Positions 34,775-44,736 of a DNA stretch of 64,000 bases are shown here, piece after piece. Source of the DNA: JANMEB01 sp041745295 (GTDB taxonomy: Bacteria; Planctomycetota; Planctomycetia; Pirellulales; Pirellulaceae); the NCBI GenBank assembly GCA_041745295.1, contig JBGTJE010000048.1:60569-124568 (forward strand). The letters run 5' to 3'. A program made the position numbers and the translations under genes. Each line of letters opens with the position of its first letter. Within the stretch, counting starts at the first letter, position 1. Below the pieces are notes generated by a model. It was given only the letters and a program-made list of their open reading frames with translations. It made no database searches and was not told where the DNA came from.

Positions 34775-35195
34775 TGGTCACTCCTTAACAAGACAGAACA
34801 ATCGTGATCTTCGGCGCCAAGCTTCCTGCTGGGCGGTTGAAATCGAGCGAACGCGTATTTCGCTCACAGGACGGTTTCGCGGACTAAGTCGCAGAACATC
34901 CACAAGTCTCATCGTCCGACATTCGAGACTAATCGCGCGAAACTGATCTGGGGTTCCGGAAATTCCATGCCCACGCTCGGAACAACCTTCATCTCCCGCA
35001 TTGCAAACACGGTGGAAAGAATTCCGAGAATCGCACCAACCGATTCGCGCGTTGCATTCGGTTCCAAATCGCGCGCAACCTGCCCGTAAATCCGCAGAAA
35101 TGAATCATACCGAGTTTAACGGCGGTGATGATTGATTCGAATCTCTCAGTCCTGGCGAGCGGCGGGCGTCATCCCGCTGACTCGTTACGACTGTC
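34775..35195. other. Upstream region of the BBP7-like gene
   Basis: No coding sequence is visible in these 421 bases. The minus-strand promoter of the BBP7-like gene should be here, but no boxes stand out. Confidence 0.4.
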
Positions 35196-35482
35196 GTGTG
35201 CCACTGGCTCTGCCAGTGTTGCGTTAACAAATGTGTCCAAGGGGAACATTGGCAGAGCCAGTGGCACACAAGTCCAGAAGTTTAGCTCTGGTTCCCAGGC
35301 TTCCGCCCGGGAACCCATTGCATTGCTGGCTCCGCCAGCCCAGGACGAGGCAGAGCCTCGAAGACGATGCGTTCCCAGGCAGACCAGGGAACGAGGATAA
35401 ATACTTGCTATTCTCACGATAGCGGGAATCCACGTCTTGGCTTCCATGCCGAATGGATTCCGGGTCTCAGCCCGAAATGACG
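35196..35482. repeat. Cluster of dispersed intergenic repeats
   Basis: GTGTGCCACTGGCTCTGCCA at 35197 and its inverse TGGCAGAGCCAGTGGCACAC at 35250 lie face to face. A longer palindromic unit (GTTCCCAGGCTTCCGCCCGG to CAGGGAACGAGG, about 35288-35396) follows, and GGATTCCGGGTCTCAGCCCG at 35455 closes the set. The same families occur at 32513, 37371, 58209, 60645, 60803 and 61793. Confidence 0.75.
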
Positions 35483-35518
35483 TAGATTCTTCGATTTGAA
35501 CCCATGGAGAAACAAAGC

Positions 35519-36076
35519 CTAGTGCCGCAAGTCCAATTGGTCGATAGTCACCAGCGACTCGAGCCGCACGCCGATTCGCTCGAATTCGCGATGCTCGCCA
35601 GGCTGGCGATCGATGATGGTCACCGCTCGATCGACCTGCAATCCGAATTCGCGCGCCGCTGCAATGGCAGCCAAGCAGCTCCCGCCCGTGGTGACGACAT
35701 CTTCCACGATGATTGCAGTTTGGTTCGGTTCGACCGGTCCTTCAATGCGTTTTCCGGTTCCGTGGTCTTTGGCTTCGCGTCGCACGAAAAAGCCGCACAT
35801 GGGAACGCTGCGCAAACCTGCAAAGCACAAGATCGAGGCGACAATGGGAACCGCACCCACCGCCATTCCACCCACCGCGGCAGGAACCTCGTCACGAAAC
35901 TTTTCCCACATCCCGGCGGCGATCAGATTCGTCGCCGCGCTATCGAGCGTCAATTTGCGACAGTCCAGGTAGAAATTGGAAATTTGGCCCGAGGCCAAAC
36001 GAAATTTGCCGAATTGAATTGCCTTGATGCGAACCAACTCGAGTAGCGCCTGCTCATCGTATTCGATCGTGGTCAT
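35519..36076 (-). CDS. pyrE: Orotate phosphoribosyltransferase
   Basis: 185 residues. The ATG at 36076 gives MTTIEYDEQALLELVRIKAI, fitting the family better than the longer frame. FRLASGQISNFYLDCRKLTL is the N-terminal substrate region, FFVRREAKDHGTGKRIEG the mobile loop, and AIIVEDVVTTGGSCL the PRPP-binding signature. It makes orotidine 5'-phosphate from orotate and PRPP in pyrimidine synthesis. The gene stands alone between repeats. Confidence 0.93.
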   Translation of the reverse strand: MTTIEYDEQALLELVRIKAIQFGKFRLASGQISNFYLDCRKLTLDSAATNLIAAGMWEKFRDEVPAAVGGMAVGAVPIVASILCFAGLRSVPMCGFFVRREAKDHGTGKRIEGPVEPNQTAIIVEDVVTTGGSCLAAIAAAREFGLQVDRAVTIIDRQPGEHREFERIGVRLESLVTIDQLDLRH

Positions 36077-36201
36077 GGACACCGTTGCCAAATCGCGACC
36101 TCGTCGCGACACCGCTGGGAACAAGTACAATCAACTGCCAACTGGTTGTATCATAAGCGGGCCGAATTGACGACCACCGCGGACCGACGCCTCGCGTTTG
36201 C

Positions 36202-37326
36202 ATGCCGATCAAAAAAACTCTCATTCTTTCCATCGACGGACTAGGAACGCGCGATCTGGGCGCCTACGGAAACACCTGGATCGAAACGCCTTCGTTCGAT
36301 CGATTGGCCTCTGCCGCGCTGCTGTTTGAGCATGTCGTCGCCAACTCGCCGCAACTTGAGCTGTCGCTTGCGGCGATGCTCACCGGATTCAGCGACCTGG
36401 GTTTGGTCGGCCAGCCGCGCTCGGTCTTGGAGTCGTTTCGTGGGCAAGGAATTCCCACGATTTTATTCAGCGACGCCCGCCAGCCATTTCCGGAATCGAT
36501 CGCCGCATCCTCCTTTGATCGATCGGTCAAGCTTGACGCGACGATCGTCGACCAGTCTGCCGCGACTTGGGAGCTGACACATTGCGCAAGTTACTTTGCC
36601 CAGTTACTCGAGACGCGACGCCAGTTGCCAAGCGAGCATGTCCTATGGGCTCATTACGCCGGGCTGACAACGTGCTGGGATGCGCCATACGCCTGGCGCG
36701 AGCAGATGGTTGAAGAGGACGATCCCGCACCTCCAACCTGGACCGAGCCGCCGCAAGCCCTCTGGCGCGATCGCGATTCTGATGAGCAGTTGCGCCATTA
36801 TCAAGCGATAGCCGCCGAAGTCCAAGTACTCGACGCGTGTTTGGGAATTTTGTTGAACGAGTTGTTGACCGAGTCCAATACTCGACTGGCACTCATTGCG
36901 CCGCGCGGATATCCGCTGGGTGAGCATGGCGTCGTCGGCTTTGCGGAACGCGTACTGTATTCGGAGTTGACCGCCGTGCCGATAATGATTGCGGATTTCG
37001 AATCGCCCATCGGTTGGCGCTCGCAGAATCTCGTACAGCCGATGCTGGTCGCAGACGTGCTAAAAGGGTGGCTTGCGTCGAGGGACGGCGGATCAAACGT
37101 TCTCGAGTCGCTTGTTTTACCAACATCCCAAGAATCGCACGCGACTTGCCTGTCCGATCGAGGAAGCGCTTTGCGGACCGCCGATTGGATGTTGATCCAA
37201 AATCAGGACCGACGTGAACTCTACGTCAAGCCCGATGATCGATGGGAGTTCAATGATGTGAGTTCGCGTTGCCCGGAGATTGTGGAACAATTGCTCGCGC
37301 TCGCGAGCGTAAGCGGAACCTCGTGA
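36202..37326 (+). CDS. Sulfatase-fold protein lacking the catalytic cysteine motif
   Basis: 374 residues, shorter than most sulfatases (450-600). LILSIDGLGTRDLGAYGNTW matches the sulfatase start (DDLGYGDLGCYGN), with only one of the usual two metal Asp, and the core helix follows. The formylglycine motif C-x-P-x-R-x3-L-TG is replaced by NSPQLELSLAAMLTG: no Cys/Ser or Arg. LIAPRGYPLGEHG matches the later sulfatase metal segment (SDHG) only in part. No signal peptide. It is therefore probably catalytically dead, or an altered member of the alkaline-phosphatase superfamily; a regulatory or binding role is possible. Confidence 0.6.
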   Translation: MPIKKTLILSIDGLGTRDLGAYGNTWIETPSFDRLASAALLFEHVVANSPQLELSLAAMLTGFSDLGLVGQPRSVLESFRGQGIPTILFSDARQPFPESIAASSFDRSVKLDATIVDQSAATWELTHCASYFAQLLETRRQLPSEHVLWAHYAGLTTCWDAPYAWREQMVEEDDPAPPTWTEPPQALWRDRDSDEQLRHYQAIAAEVQVLDACLGILLNELLTESNTRLALIAPRGYPLGEHGVVGFAERVLYSELTAVPIMIADFESPIGWRSQNLVQPMLVADVLKGWLASRDGGSNVLESLVLPTSQESHATCLSDRGSALRTADWMLIQNQDRRELYVKPDDRWEFNDVSSRCPEIVEQLLALASVSGTS

Positions 37327-37370
37327 TTGAGATCGTCGCCTGCGGATTTGGGGGGACTTTGCCCCAAAAC

Positions 37371-37583
37371 TGCACTGGCAGAGCCAGTGGCACACAAGAC
37401 AGCGGCGATTTTCCGTGTGCCACTGGCTCTGCCAGCGCTGGAGAATCACTTTCTGGGCAAAGCCGATTTGGGGAGAGGGGACGAACCGTGGAATGCGCCC
37501 CCTCATCCTAGCCTTCTCCCCCAATTCAACGCAAAAGCATTTTTGGTCGCCAGAATTGTCCCGCGTTGAAATTGGGGAGAAGG
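37371..37583. repeat. Face-to-face dispersed repeats and an inverted repeat
   Basis: CACTGGCAGAGCCAGTGGCA (about 37373) and GTGCCACTGGCTCTGCCAGC (about 37417) are inverted copies of the family at 35196. Further on CCCCAATTCAACGC at 37519-37532 pairs with GCGTTGAAATTGGGG at 37563-37577, extended by CTTCTCC/GGAGAAG. They occupy most of the 392-base gap before the next gene. Confidence 0.7.
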
Positions 37584-37718
37584 AACTAAGCCGCTAGCGA
37601 TAGGCAAATCTCGACGTGGTCGCAGGACTAAGTGCTTGCTAAAGTCCCCGTTGCGTTTGGAGGAATTCCATCGCTTGGATGAGGAATGATCGACCGCGAT
37701 TACTGCTAGGTCTCATGG

Positions 37719-40700
37719 ATGATCGGACAAGGATGTCCGTTGAAACGGTTTGCCGCTCAAGCACGTCGTGTTGCATTTGCCGCGCGCCGAATTGCAATGC
37801 TCTGTTGGTGCGCGCTGATCTTGGCAATGGGTTGGGCAAACGGGGCAATCGCCACTGACCAAGGGAATCGGGTTTCAGACGGCTTAGGCCTACGGATCGT
37901 GTGGGGCGGGGGCCACCCGACCACCTGGATCGGCTCGATTAGCGTGTCGGAGGGCGAGTTTACCAATCTCGTGCCGCTTGGGCTCGAAACCGATGACAAC
38001 GTTTCTATAGCTAGCGCGGGCTCACGTCTGCGGATCCGGCAGTCGACGCCCGGCACGTACAACGGATGCGATATACAAGCCAACACCGATTTCGACGCCA
38101 AGCTCAATTTTGAATTTTCAAGTCTTGAGAATCCCTCGATTCATTGGAGTCACCAAGTAGCGCTGCGCGATGTGATCAGAGGTTCGTCCACGTTCGAATT
38201 GGACGGGCAGAATAACCGAATCGTCGTTCAACGATCGCCTGCGGATGAGCTTCGCATTGCATTCGATCAAGACCGTTTGATATTTTCCACGAACGCAACG
38301 ACAAACCTCACGGTGCATCCCGTCGCCACGGGATTTAGTCCATTGTCCGAGGGGAAACTGCGCATCGTGGCTCGCGCTAGCTCCGGCGAAACTCCCTTGC
38401 CCGTGTCAGAAGTTCCTGTCAAATCCGATGCATTGGGCGAGATCTTGCCGATCGATCCGATCGCGGTGCAGCTTCCGGAGACCGAGGGGGTCTTCGAATG
38501 GGAAGTAACGTTGATCGAGAGCCAAAAACGGGGACCTTTTATTTCCGACCGCGAAATCCACACACGCCGCGTACAGTTTGTTACGCTTGCCCAAGTGCCC
38601 GCGGTCGATCCCGCGAATACGACGTGGCAAGAAGCGTTCGCGATCGATCCGACCCGGCCCGAGCGCTGGACGATGCGACGTCAAATGAATCAGTGGAAGC
38701 TGCCGACTCGCTATCCGGCGCTGCTGGGCAATGGAGTCTCCATCGAGCAAGTCGACAAACAAGCGATGGTTCAGCTCGGTCCCAAAGGCTGGCAAGCGAT
38801 TCCGATTCCGATCGACGAGCTCAATGCGCCGCACGTATTGGAAATCGAATATCTGGCATCGAGACCTCTTTCCTTGGGGCTGAGCCTTTTGGAACCCAAC
38901 GCCTTGGGGATCGTGCCCAATCTCGGCGTCGATTCGGGGATCGCAATCCCCAGTTCGACGGTACAAGGAATGTCTGAATCCGAGCCTCTGATGGAAACGC
39001 ATCGAATCACGTTTTGGCCCTCGTCATCGATGCCCTATCTGATCTTGGCCAATCACGATCAGCGGCGCAGTGCCGTGTTCGGACGGATACGCGTCCTCAG
39101 CGGCCCGCGGCGCCTGACGTCAATGGCGCGGGGTTCGTCAAATAAGGCTGCAAATAGTCGGCAACGGCTTCTGTTTCTGGAACGCCCGACATTCGCGCAG
39201 GCGCTGAACGCGGCCCATGTAATCGACGTGAAACAGAATCAAGTCCTCGATGACTGGACGACGATTTACACCGCCGCGGATCGGTTGGTTCAATACCTGC
39301 AAGCCAACGGCTATTCGGGATTGGCCATGTCGGTCGCGGCCGATGGGAGCGCGATCTACCCCAGCCAACGAATTCAACCGACACCGCGCTGGGATCGGGG
39401 CGCATACTTCTCGACAGGACAAGACGCACTCCGTAAGGATGTGCTCGACCTTCTGTTTCGAATGTTCGAACGCGCAGGCCTGACGTTGGTGCCGATCGTC
39501 GAATTGTCTGGTCGACTACCCGGTTTGGAAAATCAGCGTCTCGATTCGGGTCCGGCCCCTTTCGATTTGGTTGATATCAATGGCCAAGTCTGGGGGAAGG
39601 ATCCGAGCCATCGCTTGCGGCCACCCTACAACCCACTTCACGCTGCGGTACAATCTGAGTTTGCCCAGGTGATCGAAGAAATTAGCGCTCGCTACGCGCA
39701 GTACAATTCGTTTGCGGGTGTGGGCCTGGGCGTGAATGGCCGTTGCGCCGTCGGCTTTCCCGATGAGACTTGGGGCTGGGATGACGCGACCGTGCGAGAT
39801 TTCGCTACGGATGAAGCGATTGATCAGCCGATTTTCCAAAATGCGTCCTGGGGGGATGCCCGGCAACGATTGCTCGATCAGAATCGCGATCTTTGGCACA
39901 AGTGGCGCGCCCAGCGATTGACGGAGCTCTTCCTGCGACTTCAATCTGCCGTTGTGAAAAATGCCCCCTCGGGAAAGCTCTTCGTGATTCCGTTGGACGA
40001 AGCAACGGACGTAGTGCCGCTGCGTTCGATTGCCGAAGCCATCGATGCATCAGCTAAAACGCGTCCATTGACCCAAATGGGAATCGATGCGACGGCGCTT
40101 CGTCAATCTGCTCAGGTGGCCGTGCTCGACTCGATCGCCGTGCGGCAACTAGAATCGGCCGGGAGCGTCGGTCTTGGCAACGACTCGACGAATGGTACTG
40201 ATGCCAAACCCGGTCCGGGAGTCATGTTCGAACACGCGTCTTCCTGGGCGCATTTTGAACAATTCGAACAGCAGAATCCGCTGGGCATCACCACCCCGAT
40301 TATCCGCGTGCAGCAATTGACTCCGGCCGGAATGTGGAATCGACGCCGCTACGCCTCGGCGATGGCCCAAGCGGATTGCCTATTCATGATCGACGGCGGT
40401 TCAGCGATGCCGCTGGGACAAGAAAGTGCAACAGTCCAATGGGCCGAAGCGCTCGCTTCACTGCCTAACCAATCGTTTGAAACCGTTTACCCCAAGGATC
40501 GAGGCAACGGTGCGCCTTTGGTGGTTCGCCAGAGCCGTGTCGCCGGACAGACCTATTTCTATGTCATCAACCATTCGCCTTGGCCCGTCGAAGCCGAGAT
40601 CGACTTTAGCGGCTCTGCGCTTACAAGCCTTCGATCACTCACGTCGCGATCACTGACCTTGCCTGCGCCTAACAACCCGGCGCGGCTCAGCATCTCATTG

Positions 40701-41531
40701 CCCCCGTTTGAGATTATCTCGGCGGTCGTTGACGGCCGGGCCGAGGTGCTCGATTTTCGCACTCAACTGCCAGCCCAATCCGGCGTGCAGATGCAACGCG
40801 AAATCCAGGACTTGAAGGCTAAGCTCGCCCAAGCCGATCCGGGCCAACCCAAAGCCTTGCTGGAGAATCCCAGCTTTGAGGCGGTGGCCGGAGAGGAGGT
40901 ATTGACGGGTTGGCGAACGGACGCCAACCGAGGACGAATCTCGCTGGATACGGCGCAAGCCTACGACGGCGCCTCGGCACTGGCGATGCGCGGCGAAGGG
41001 AGCGTCGTTGGGATTCGCAGCAACTATTTTGCCGCGCCTCAGACCGGACGGGTCTCTGTGTCCATTTGGGTTCGGACCGATCCAGCAGTGCAATTGCCGC
41101 CATTGAGAATGTCCTTGGAGGCGACGAGTGCCGATTCCAATGTGAACCGATTTTCCGACTTGGGTCCGCCCGAAGGAGCCGGGCCGACGGATCAATGGAC
41201 CCAACAGGTCGCTCATTTTGACCATCTCCCCAGCGACTTGCGCGAAGTGCGGATCGGCGTTGACTTGATGGGCCCCGGGGTGGTGTGGATTGATCGAGTT
41301 GAGATTCACGATCGTTGGCTCGACAAAAGCGAAGTCCAATCGCTCAAGCAGCTTCTGAACTTGGCCAGCTACAAGCTGCAAGAGCAGGGGGACGCTGTCG
41401 GCTGCTTGCGGATTCTGGAGAGCTATTGGCCGCGCTTCGTCGACGACCAATTTGGACTCACGCCAGCGGGCACACTCGAATCGGCCCGCGCGCCGGCCGA
41501 CCCGTCAAACGGCACCAATCGCCTCAAGTAG
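37719..41531 (+). CDS. Very large exported protein with glycosidase-like central domain
   Basis: 1270 residues. A signal-like segment MLCWCALILAMGWANGAIA lies at residues 27-45. Two beta-rich domains follow, then a TIM-barrel-like part from about 500 with YLQANGYSGLAMSVAADGSA, KDVLDLLFRMFERAGLTLVP and SFAGVGLGVNGRCAVGFPDE (about 670), recalling family-10-like glycosyl hydrolases (GHL10). LLENPSFEAVAGEEVLTGW near 1045 starts a carbohydrate-binding-like jelly roll. A short coiled coil (QREIQDLKAKLAQ) links them. The substrate is unknown. Following the inactive sulfatase-like gene, it may deal with sulfated polysaccharides, but this is speculative. Confidence 0.55.
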   Translation: MIGQGCPLKRFAAQARRVAFAARRIAMLCWCALILAMGWANGAIATDQGNRVSDGLGLRIVWGGGHPTTWIGSISVSEGEFTNLVPLGLETDDNVSIASAGSRLRIRQSTPGTYNGCDIQANTDFDAKLNFEFSSLENPSIHWSHQVALRDVIRGSSTFELDGQNNRIVVQRSPADELRIAFDQDRLIFSTNATTNLTVHPVATGFSPLSEGKLRIVARASSGETPLPVSEVPVKSDALGEILPIDPIAVQLPETEGVFEWEVTLIESQKRGPFISDREIHTRRVQFVTLAQVPAVDPANTTWQEAFAIDPTRPERWTMRRQMNQWKLPTRYPALLGNGVSIEQVDKQAMVQLGPKGWQAIPIPIDELNAPHVLEIEYLASRPLSLGLSLLEPNALGIVPNLGVDSGIAIPSSTVQGMSESEPLMETHRITFWPSSSMPYLILANHDQRRSAVFGRIRVLSGPRRLTSMARGSSNKAANSRQRLLFLERPTFAQALNAAHVIDVKQNQVLDDWTTIYTAADRLVQYLQANGYSGLAMSVAADGSAIYPSQRIQPTPRWDRGAYFSTGQDALRKDVLDLLFRMFERAGLTLVPIVELSGRLPGLENQRLDSGPAPFDLVDINGQVWGKDPSHRLRPPYNPLHAAVQSEFAQVIEEISARYAQYNSFAGVGLGVNGRCAVGFPDETWGWDDATVRDFATDEAIDQPIFQNASWGDARQRLLDQNRDLWHKWRAQRLTELFLRLQSAVVKNAPSGKLFVIPLDEATDVVPLRSIAEAIDASAKTRPLTQMGIDATALRQSAQVAVLDSIAVRQLESAGSVGLGNDSTNGTDAKPGPGVMFEHASSWAHFEQFEQQNPLGITTPIIRVQQLTPAGMWNRRRYASAMAQADCLFMIDGGSAMPLGQESATVQWAEALASLPNQSFETVYPKDRGNGAPLVVRQSRVAGQTYFYVINHSPWPVEAEIDFSGSALTSLRSLTSRSLTLPAPNNPARLSISLPPFEIISAVVDGRAEVLDFRTQLPAQSGVQMQREIQDLKAKLAQADPGQPKALLENPSFEAVAGEEVLTGWRTDANRGRISLDTAQAYDGASALAMRGEGSVVGIRSNYFAAPQTGRVSVSIWVRTDPAVQLPPLRMSLEATSADSNVNRFSDLGPPEGAGPTDQWTQQVAHFDHLPSDLREVRIGVDLMGPGVVWIDRVEIHDRWLDKSEVQSLKQLLNLASYKLQEQGDAVGCLRILESYWPRFVDDQFGLTPAGTLESARAPADPSNGTNRLK

Positions 41532-41602
41532 GGCGACGCCATCGTTCTCTGCAACCATGTCGAAGATTGAATTTCGGTCATTGCAGGAACGATGGAAAAT
41601 TA

Positions 41603-42667
41603 TTAGCGGGGCAACTTCGCTGCAACCACTGAGCGCAGTCGCTGCTCGAGTTCGGAGCGACCGGCTGAAATACACGTATCAATTCGAACGGCGCGCACGG
41701 GAACAGAATCGCAACTCCCCGGCGGGATTTTGACGAGGTCCTTACAGGTACAGATTAAAAATTCCGCAGAGGCGGCTTGCGCTGCAGTGACCAGCTGGGC
41801 GATCTCGTCGCCGGAATACCGGTGATGGTCGGGAAATGCTTGGAAGCCGACGAGCTGCCCCGCGAGGGCCTGCGCCGTGTGCCGAAAATTATCGGGTTGG
41901 CCGATGGCCGCAAAGCCGAAAACTTTGGCGGATCTTACCTCGCTTAGGGGGTGTTCCCTACCGCGCTCATCCACGAGAATCGCCGGCTTAAATTCGGCTT
42001 CGCCCCAAACGGCCTTGGGGGCATGTCGCTCGACCATTCGTCGAATCCGGTTCCGTTCTTCGGCCGAAATCCGATCGGCGCGTGTGAGCACGACGGCGCC
42101 GGCGCGACCGAGCGATGCGATCGGTTCACGAAGCAGGCCCCGCGGGAGCATCCGGCCCCAGCCGAACGGTTCGGTCGCGTCGAGGAGCACGATATCCAAA
42201 TCGCGGGCCAATTGCCGATGCTGAAATCCATCGTCGAGGATCAGGATTTGGGCGTCGAATTCCCGGGCGGCCCGGTGGGCGATTACGGCGCGATTCGCGG
42301 ATTGGAGATGGCATAATTCCGGGGCGCGGAGCCGCAATTCCAATGCTTCGTCGTTGGGTGACCCGGGAGCTGCACCGTAACCACGACTGAGCACGGCGGG
42401 AGTCAGCCCGTGTCCTTGCAGCCAGCAAACAATCCAGAATACAAACGGAGATTTGCCGGTCCCCCCGACCGTGAGATTGCCGACCGAAATGACGGGGACA
42501 TCAGCGCGCCGTGCGAGCCGCAACCGCCAATCGAACAGTCGATTGCGAGTGAAAACCGTCGCGGCGTAAATCGCCTCGGGGACCGCGAGCGATCCTCGCG
42601 CGAGCGAAGCAATCGCGCCTCGTTTGCGGCCGGAAATTATTTCGCGAAAGTCGGTCGCGTCGAACAT
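41603..42667 (-). CDS. lpxK: Tetraacyldisaccharide 4'-kinase
   Basis: 354 residues; the ATG at 42667 is preferred to a GTG at 42676. VISVGNLTVGGTGKSPF near residues 60-75 is the P-loop with the LpxK lead-in, followed by LSRGYG. ILILDDGFQHRQLARDLDIV is the family signature with the DDGFQH motif, and LPRGLLREP follows. The enzyme adds the 4'-phosphate of lipid A at the inner membrane, so the organism makes lipopolysaccharide. It lies 15 bases after the isocitrate dehydrogenase gene, without a clear ribosome-binding site of its own. Confidence 0.93.
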   Translation of the reverse strand: MFDATDFREIISGRKRGAIASLARGSLAVPEAIYAATVFTRNRLFDWRLRLARRADVPVISVGNLTVGGTGKSPFVFWIVCWLQGHGLTPAVLSRGYGAAPGSPNDEALELRLRAPELCHLQSANRAVIAHRAAREFDAQILILDDGFQHRQLARDLDIVLLDATEPFGWGRMLPRGLLREPIASLGRAGAVVLTRADRISAEERNRIRRMVERHAPKAVWGEAEFKPAILVDERGREHPLSEVRSAKVFGFAAIGQPDNFRHTAQALAGQLVGFQAFPDHHRYSGDEIAQLVTAAQAASAEFLICTCKDLVKIPPGSCDSVPVRAVRIDTCISAGRSELEQRLRSVVAAKLPR

Positions 42668-42682
42668 GTGCGGCACGCGACG

Positions 42683-43786
42683 TTATTTGCTTTGCAGGCG
42701 CCGGCAGATTGCATCGGCCATTTCGCGTGTGCCGACGGCGGTTGGGTCGTCGCGATGGGGCTTGAGGTCGTAGGTCACGTATTTGCCTTCGGCGATGATA
42801 TCGCTGACGGCCTTTTCCAACCGGTCGGCGGATTGAAGTTCGCCCAAATGACGCAGCATGAGCATGCCGGACAAGATCACGGCCGTTGGATTGACTTTGT
42901 TGAGCCCTTTGTACTTCGGAGCACTTCCGTGGGTGGCTTCGAACACCGCTCCGTTAGGTCCGAGGTTGGCGCCCGGGGCAACGCCCAAGCCGCCGACGAT
43001 TCCAGCCCCCAAATCCGAGACGATATCGCCGTACAAGTTGGGCAACACGAGGACGTCGTAGAGTTCTGGTTTTTGGACGAGCTGCATGCACATGTTGTCG
43101 ACGATTCGTTCCTCGAACGCGATATCGGGAAATTCTTTGGCGACGCGGGTCGCGGCGGCCAAGTACAGCCCGTCGGTGTACTTCATGATGTTGGCCTTGT
43201 GAACCGCGGTGACTTTGCGGCGCTTATTGTGCCGCGCATACTCAAATGCACAGCGGACGATCCGCTCGCTGCCGCTGACGCTTAGCGGCTTAATCGAAAC
43301 CCCCGTTTCGCTGCCCGCGGTCTTAATTTTCTTGTCTGCGGGAAGTGCATTAATGAAGTCAATCAACTTCGTGGTCTCTGGCTTGCCCGCCTCGAACTCG
43401 ACCCCGGCGTAGAGATCTTCGGTGTTTTCGCGAACGATCACGATATCAATCGGCGTGTCGGAAAAATACGTTCGGACTCCGGGGTATTGTTTGCAGGGGC
43501 GAATGCAAGCGAAGAGGCCCAATTCTTGCCGCAAGTACACGTTGACACTGCGGAAGCCGGAGCCGACCGGCGTTGTGATGGGGGCTTTGAGCGCGCATTT
43601 GGTCCGGCGGACTGAGGCGATCGTCTGATCGGGAATTGGAGTTCCCGCAGTGGCCATAATGTCGACGCCAGCTTCTTGCACATCCCAACGGATTGAGACG
43701 CCGGTGGCATCGATGCAACGGCGGGCCGCTTCGGCCAGTTCGGGCCCGGTTCCATCGCCGCGGATAAGAGTAACTTCGTGCGCCAT
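42683..43786 (-). CDS. NAD-type isocitrate/isopropylmalate dehydrogenase family protein
   Basis: 367 residues. LIRGDGTGPELAEAARRCID opens the Rossmann-like core; VIVRENTEDLYAGVEF is the substrate loop with the phosphorylation-site region of isocitrate dehydrogenase; KANIMKYTDGLYL and LYGDIVSDLGAGIVGGLGV form the metal-binding part; FEATHGSAPKYKGLNK contacts the cofactor. The short length and the motifs fit NAD-dependent isocitrate dehydrogenase of the TCA cycle rather than LeuB, though the two are hard to separate by eye. It heads a minus-strand pair with lpxK. Confidence 0.88.
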   Translation of the reverse strand: MAHEVTLIRGDGTGPELAEAARRCIDATGVSIRWDVQEAGVDIMATAGTPIPDQTIASVRRTKCALKAPITTPVGSGFRSVNVYLRQELGLFACIRPCKQYPGVRTYFSDTPIDIVIVRENTEDLYAGVEFEAGKPETTKLIDFINALPADKKIKTAGSETGVSIKPLSVSGSERIVRCAFEYARHNKRRKVTAVHKANIMKYTDGLYLAAATRVAKEFPDIAFEERIVDNMCMQLVQKPELYDVLVLPNLYGDIVSDLGAGIVGGLGVAPGANLGPNGAVFEATHGSAPKYKGLNKVNPTAVILSGMLMLRHLGELQSADRLEKAVSDIIAEGKYVTYDLKPHRDDPTAVGTREMADAICRRLQSK

Positions 43787-44022
43787 GAATTTCCAATCCG
43801 TTCGTAACAGCTATCGTGCCGGAATGAGGAAGGTCTCAGGAAGCCGGCAAACTAACACACCCCTTTCGGATCGTCAACGGTTGGCGTGTCGAGCATGGTC
43901 AGCGCGAAATCGAAGGCTTTCCATTGGAATCAGCTGGTGACGCGCAAGCCCGAGCAGCGTTAGAATAATGGTCCTGGTGAGGTCGCGATTCCTGAGCAGT
44001 TTCATCGGCAGAACAATTCAAA

Positions 44023-44736
44023 ATGTCGGACACCGAGCGAATCATTCCCGAGCCGATGTGGAGGCCGTTATCGCGCGAGCAACGGCGCGTCGCCGGCGTC
44101 CTCGTGGAGAAAGCCAAGACCACACCCGAGGCCTACCCCATGACGGTCAATGCAATCACGACAGGTTGCAATCAAAAGAACAATCGCGCGCCGCACATGG
44201 AGTTGGAAGTCGCCGAAGTCGAGTCGGCGTTGGAGGCACTTCGGCAAATCGGAGTGGTCACGGAAATTCAAGGCTCCGGCCGAGTCCCCAAATATCGCCA
44301 CAACATGTATCAGTGGCTGGGAGTCGACAAAGTCGAATTGGCGGTAATGGCGGAGTTGTTGCTGCGCGGTCAACAGTCGGTTGGGGAGTTGCGCGGCCGA
44401 GCCGCGCGGATGGAACCGATCGCCGACATGAACGAATTGAAACCCGTCCTCGAGCAACTCATCGCCAAGCGGTTGCTCGTCGAATTGACGCCGCCCGGTC
44501 GCGGCCAAGTGGTCACGCACAATCTGTACGCCGATCGCGAGCTGCAAAAAGTTCGCGAAACGGCAGTCGCAGGACTCGAAGGCGATCTGGACGGCATTCC
44601 GACGGCGCCGACCGACGGTCGGCGCGCTTCGCCTCCGCATGGTTCTGAAGACTTACGGGCTCAGCTACGAGCGTTGCAGGGTTTATTGGATCAAGCCGTG
44701 CGGCGCATCGAACAGCTGGAGTCCAAAATCGGCTGA
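44023..44736 (+). CDS. yceH: YceH family protein (DUF480)
   Basis: 237 residues. LSREQRRVAGVLVEKAKTTP and YPMTVNAITTGCNQKNNRAP followed by HNMYQWLGVDKVELAVMAEL and LLRGQQSVGELRGRAARM match YceH/DUF480, a protein of two winged-helix domains. A coiled coil at the C-terminus (LRAQLRALQGLLDQAVRRIE) is usual. The molecular role is not established; a DNA-binding or redox-related regulator has been proposed for relatives. Divergent from the isocitrate dehydrogenase gene across 236 bases that should contain both promoters. Confidence 0.88.
   Translation: MSDTERIIPEPMWRPLSREQRRVAGVLVEKAKTTPEAYPMTVNAITTGCNQKNNRAPHMELEVAEVESALEALRQIGVVTEIQGSGRVPKYRHNMYQWLGVDKVELAVMAELLLRGQQSVGELRGRAARMEPIADMNELKPVLEQLIAKRLLVELTPPGRGQVVTHNLYADRELQKVRETAVAGLEGDLDGIPTAPTDGRRASPPHGSEDLRAQLRALQGLLDQAVRRIEQLESKIG

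Noticed and set aside
40695..41450. Minus-strand open frame (251 codons) inside the large glycosidase-like gene
   Set aside because: Shadow of the plus-strand coding frame.
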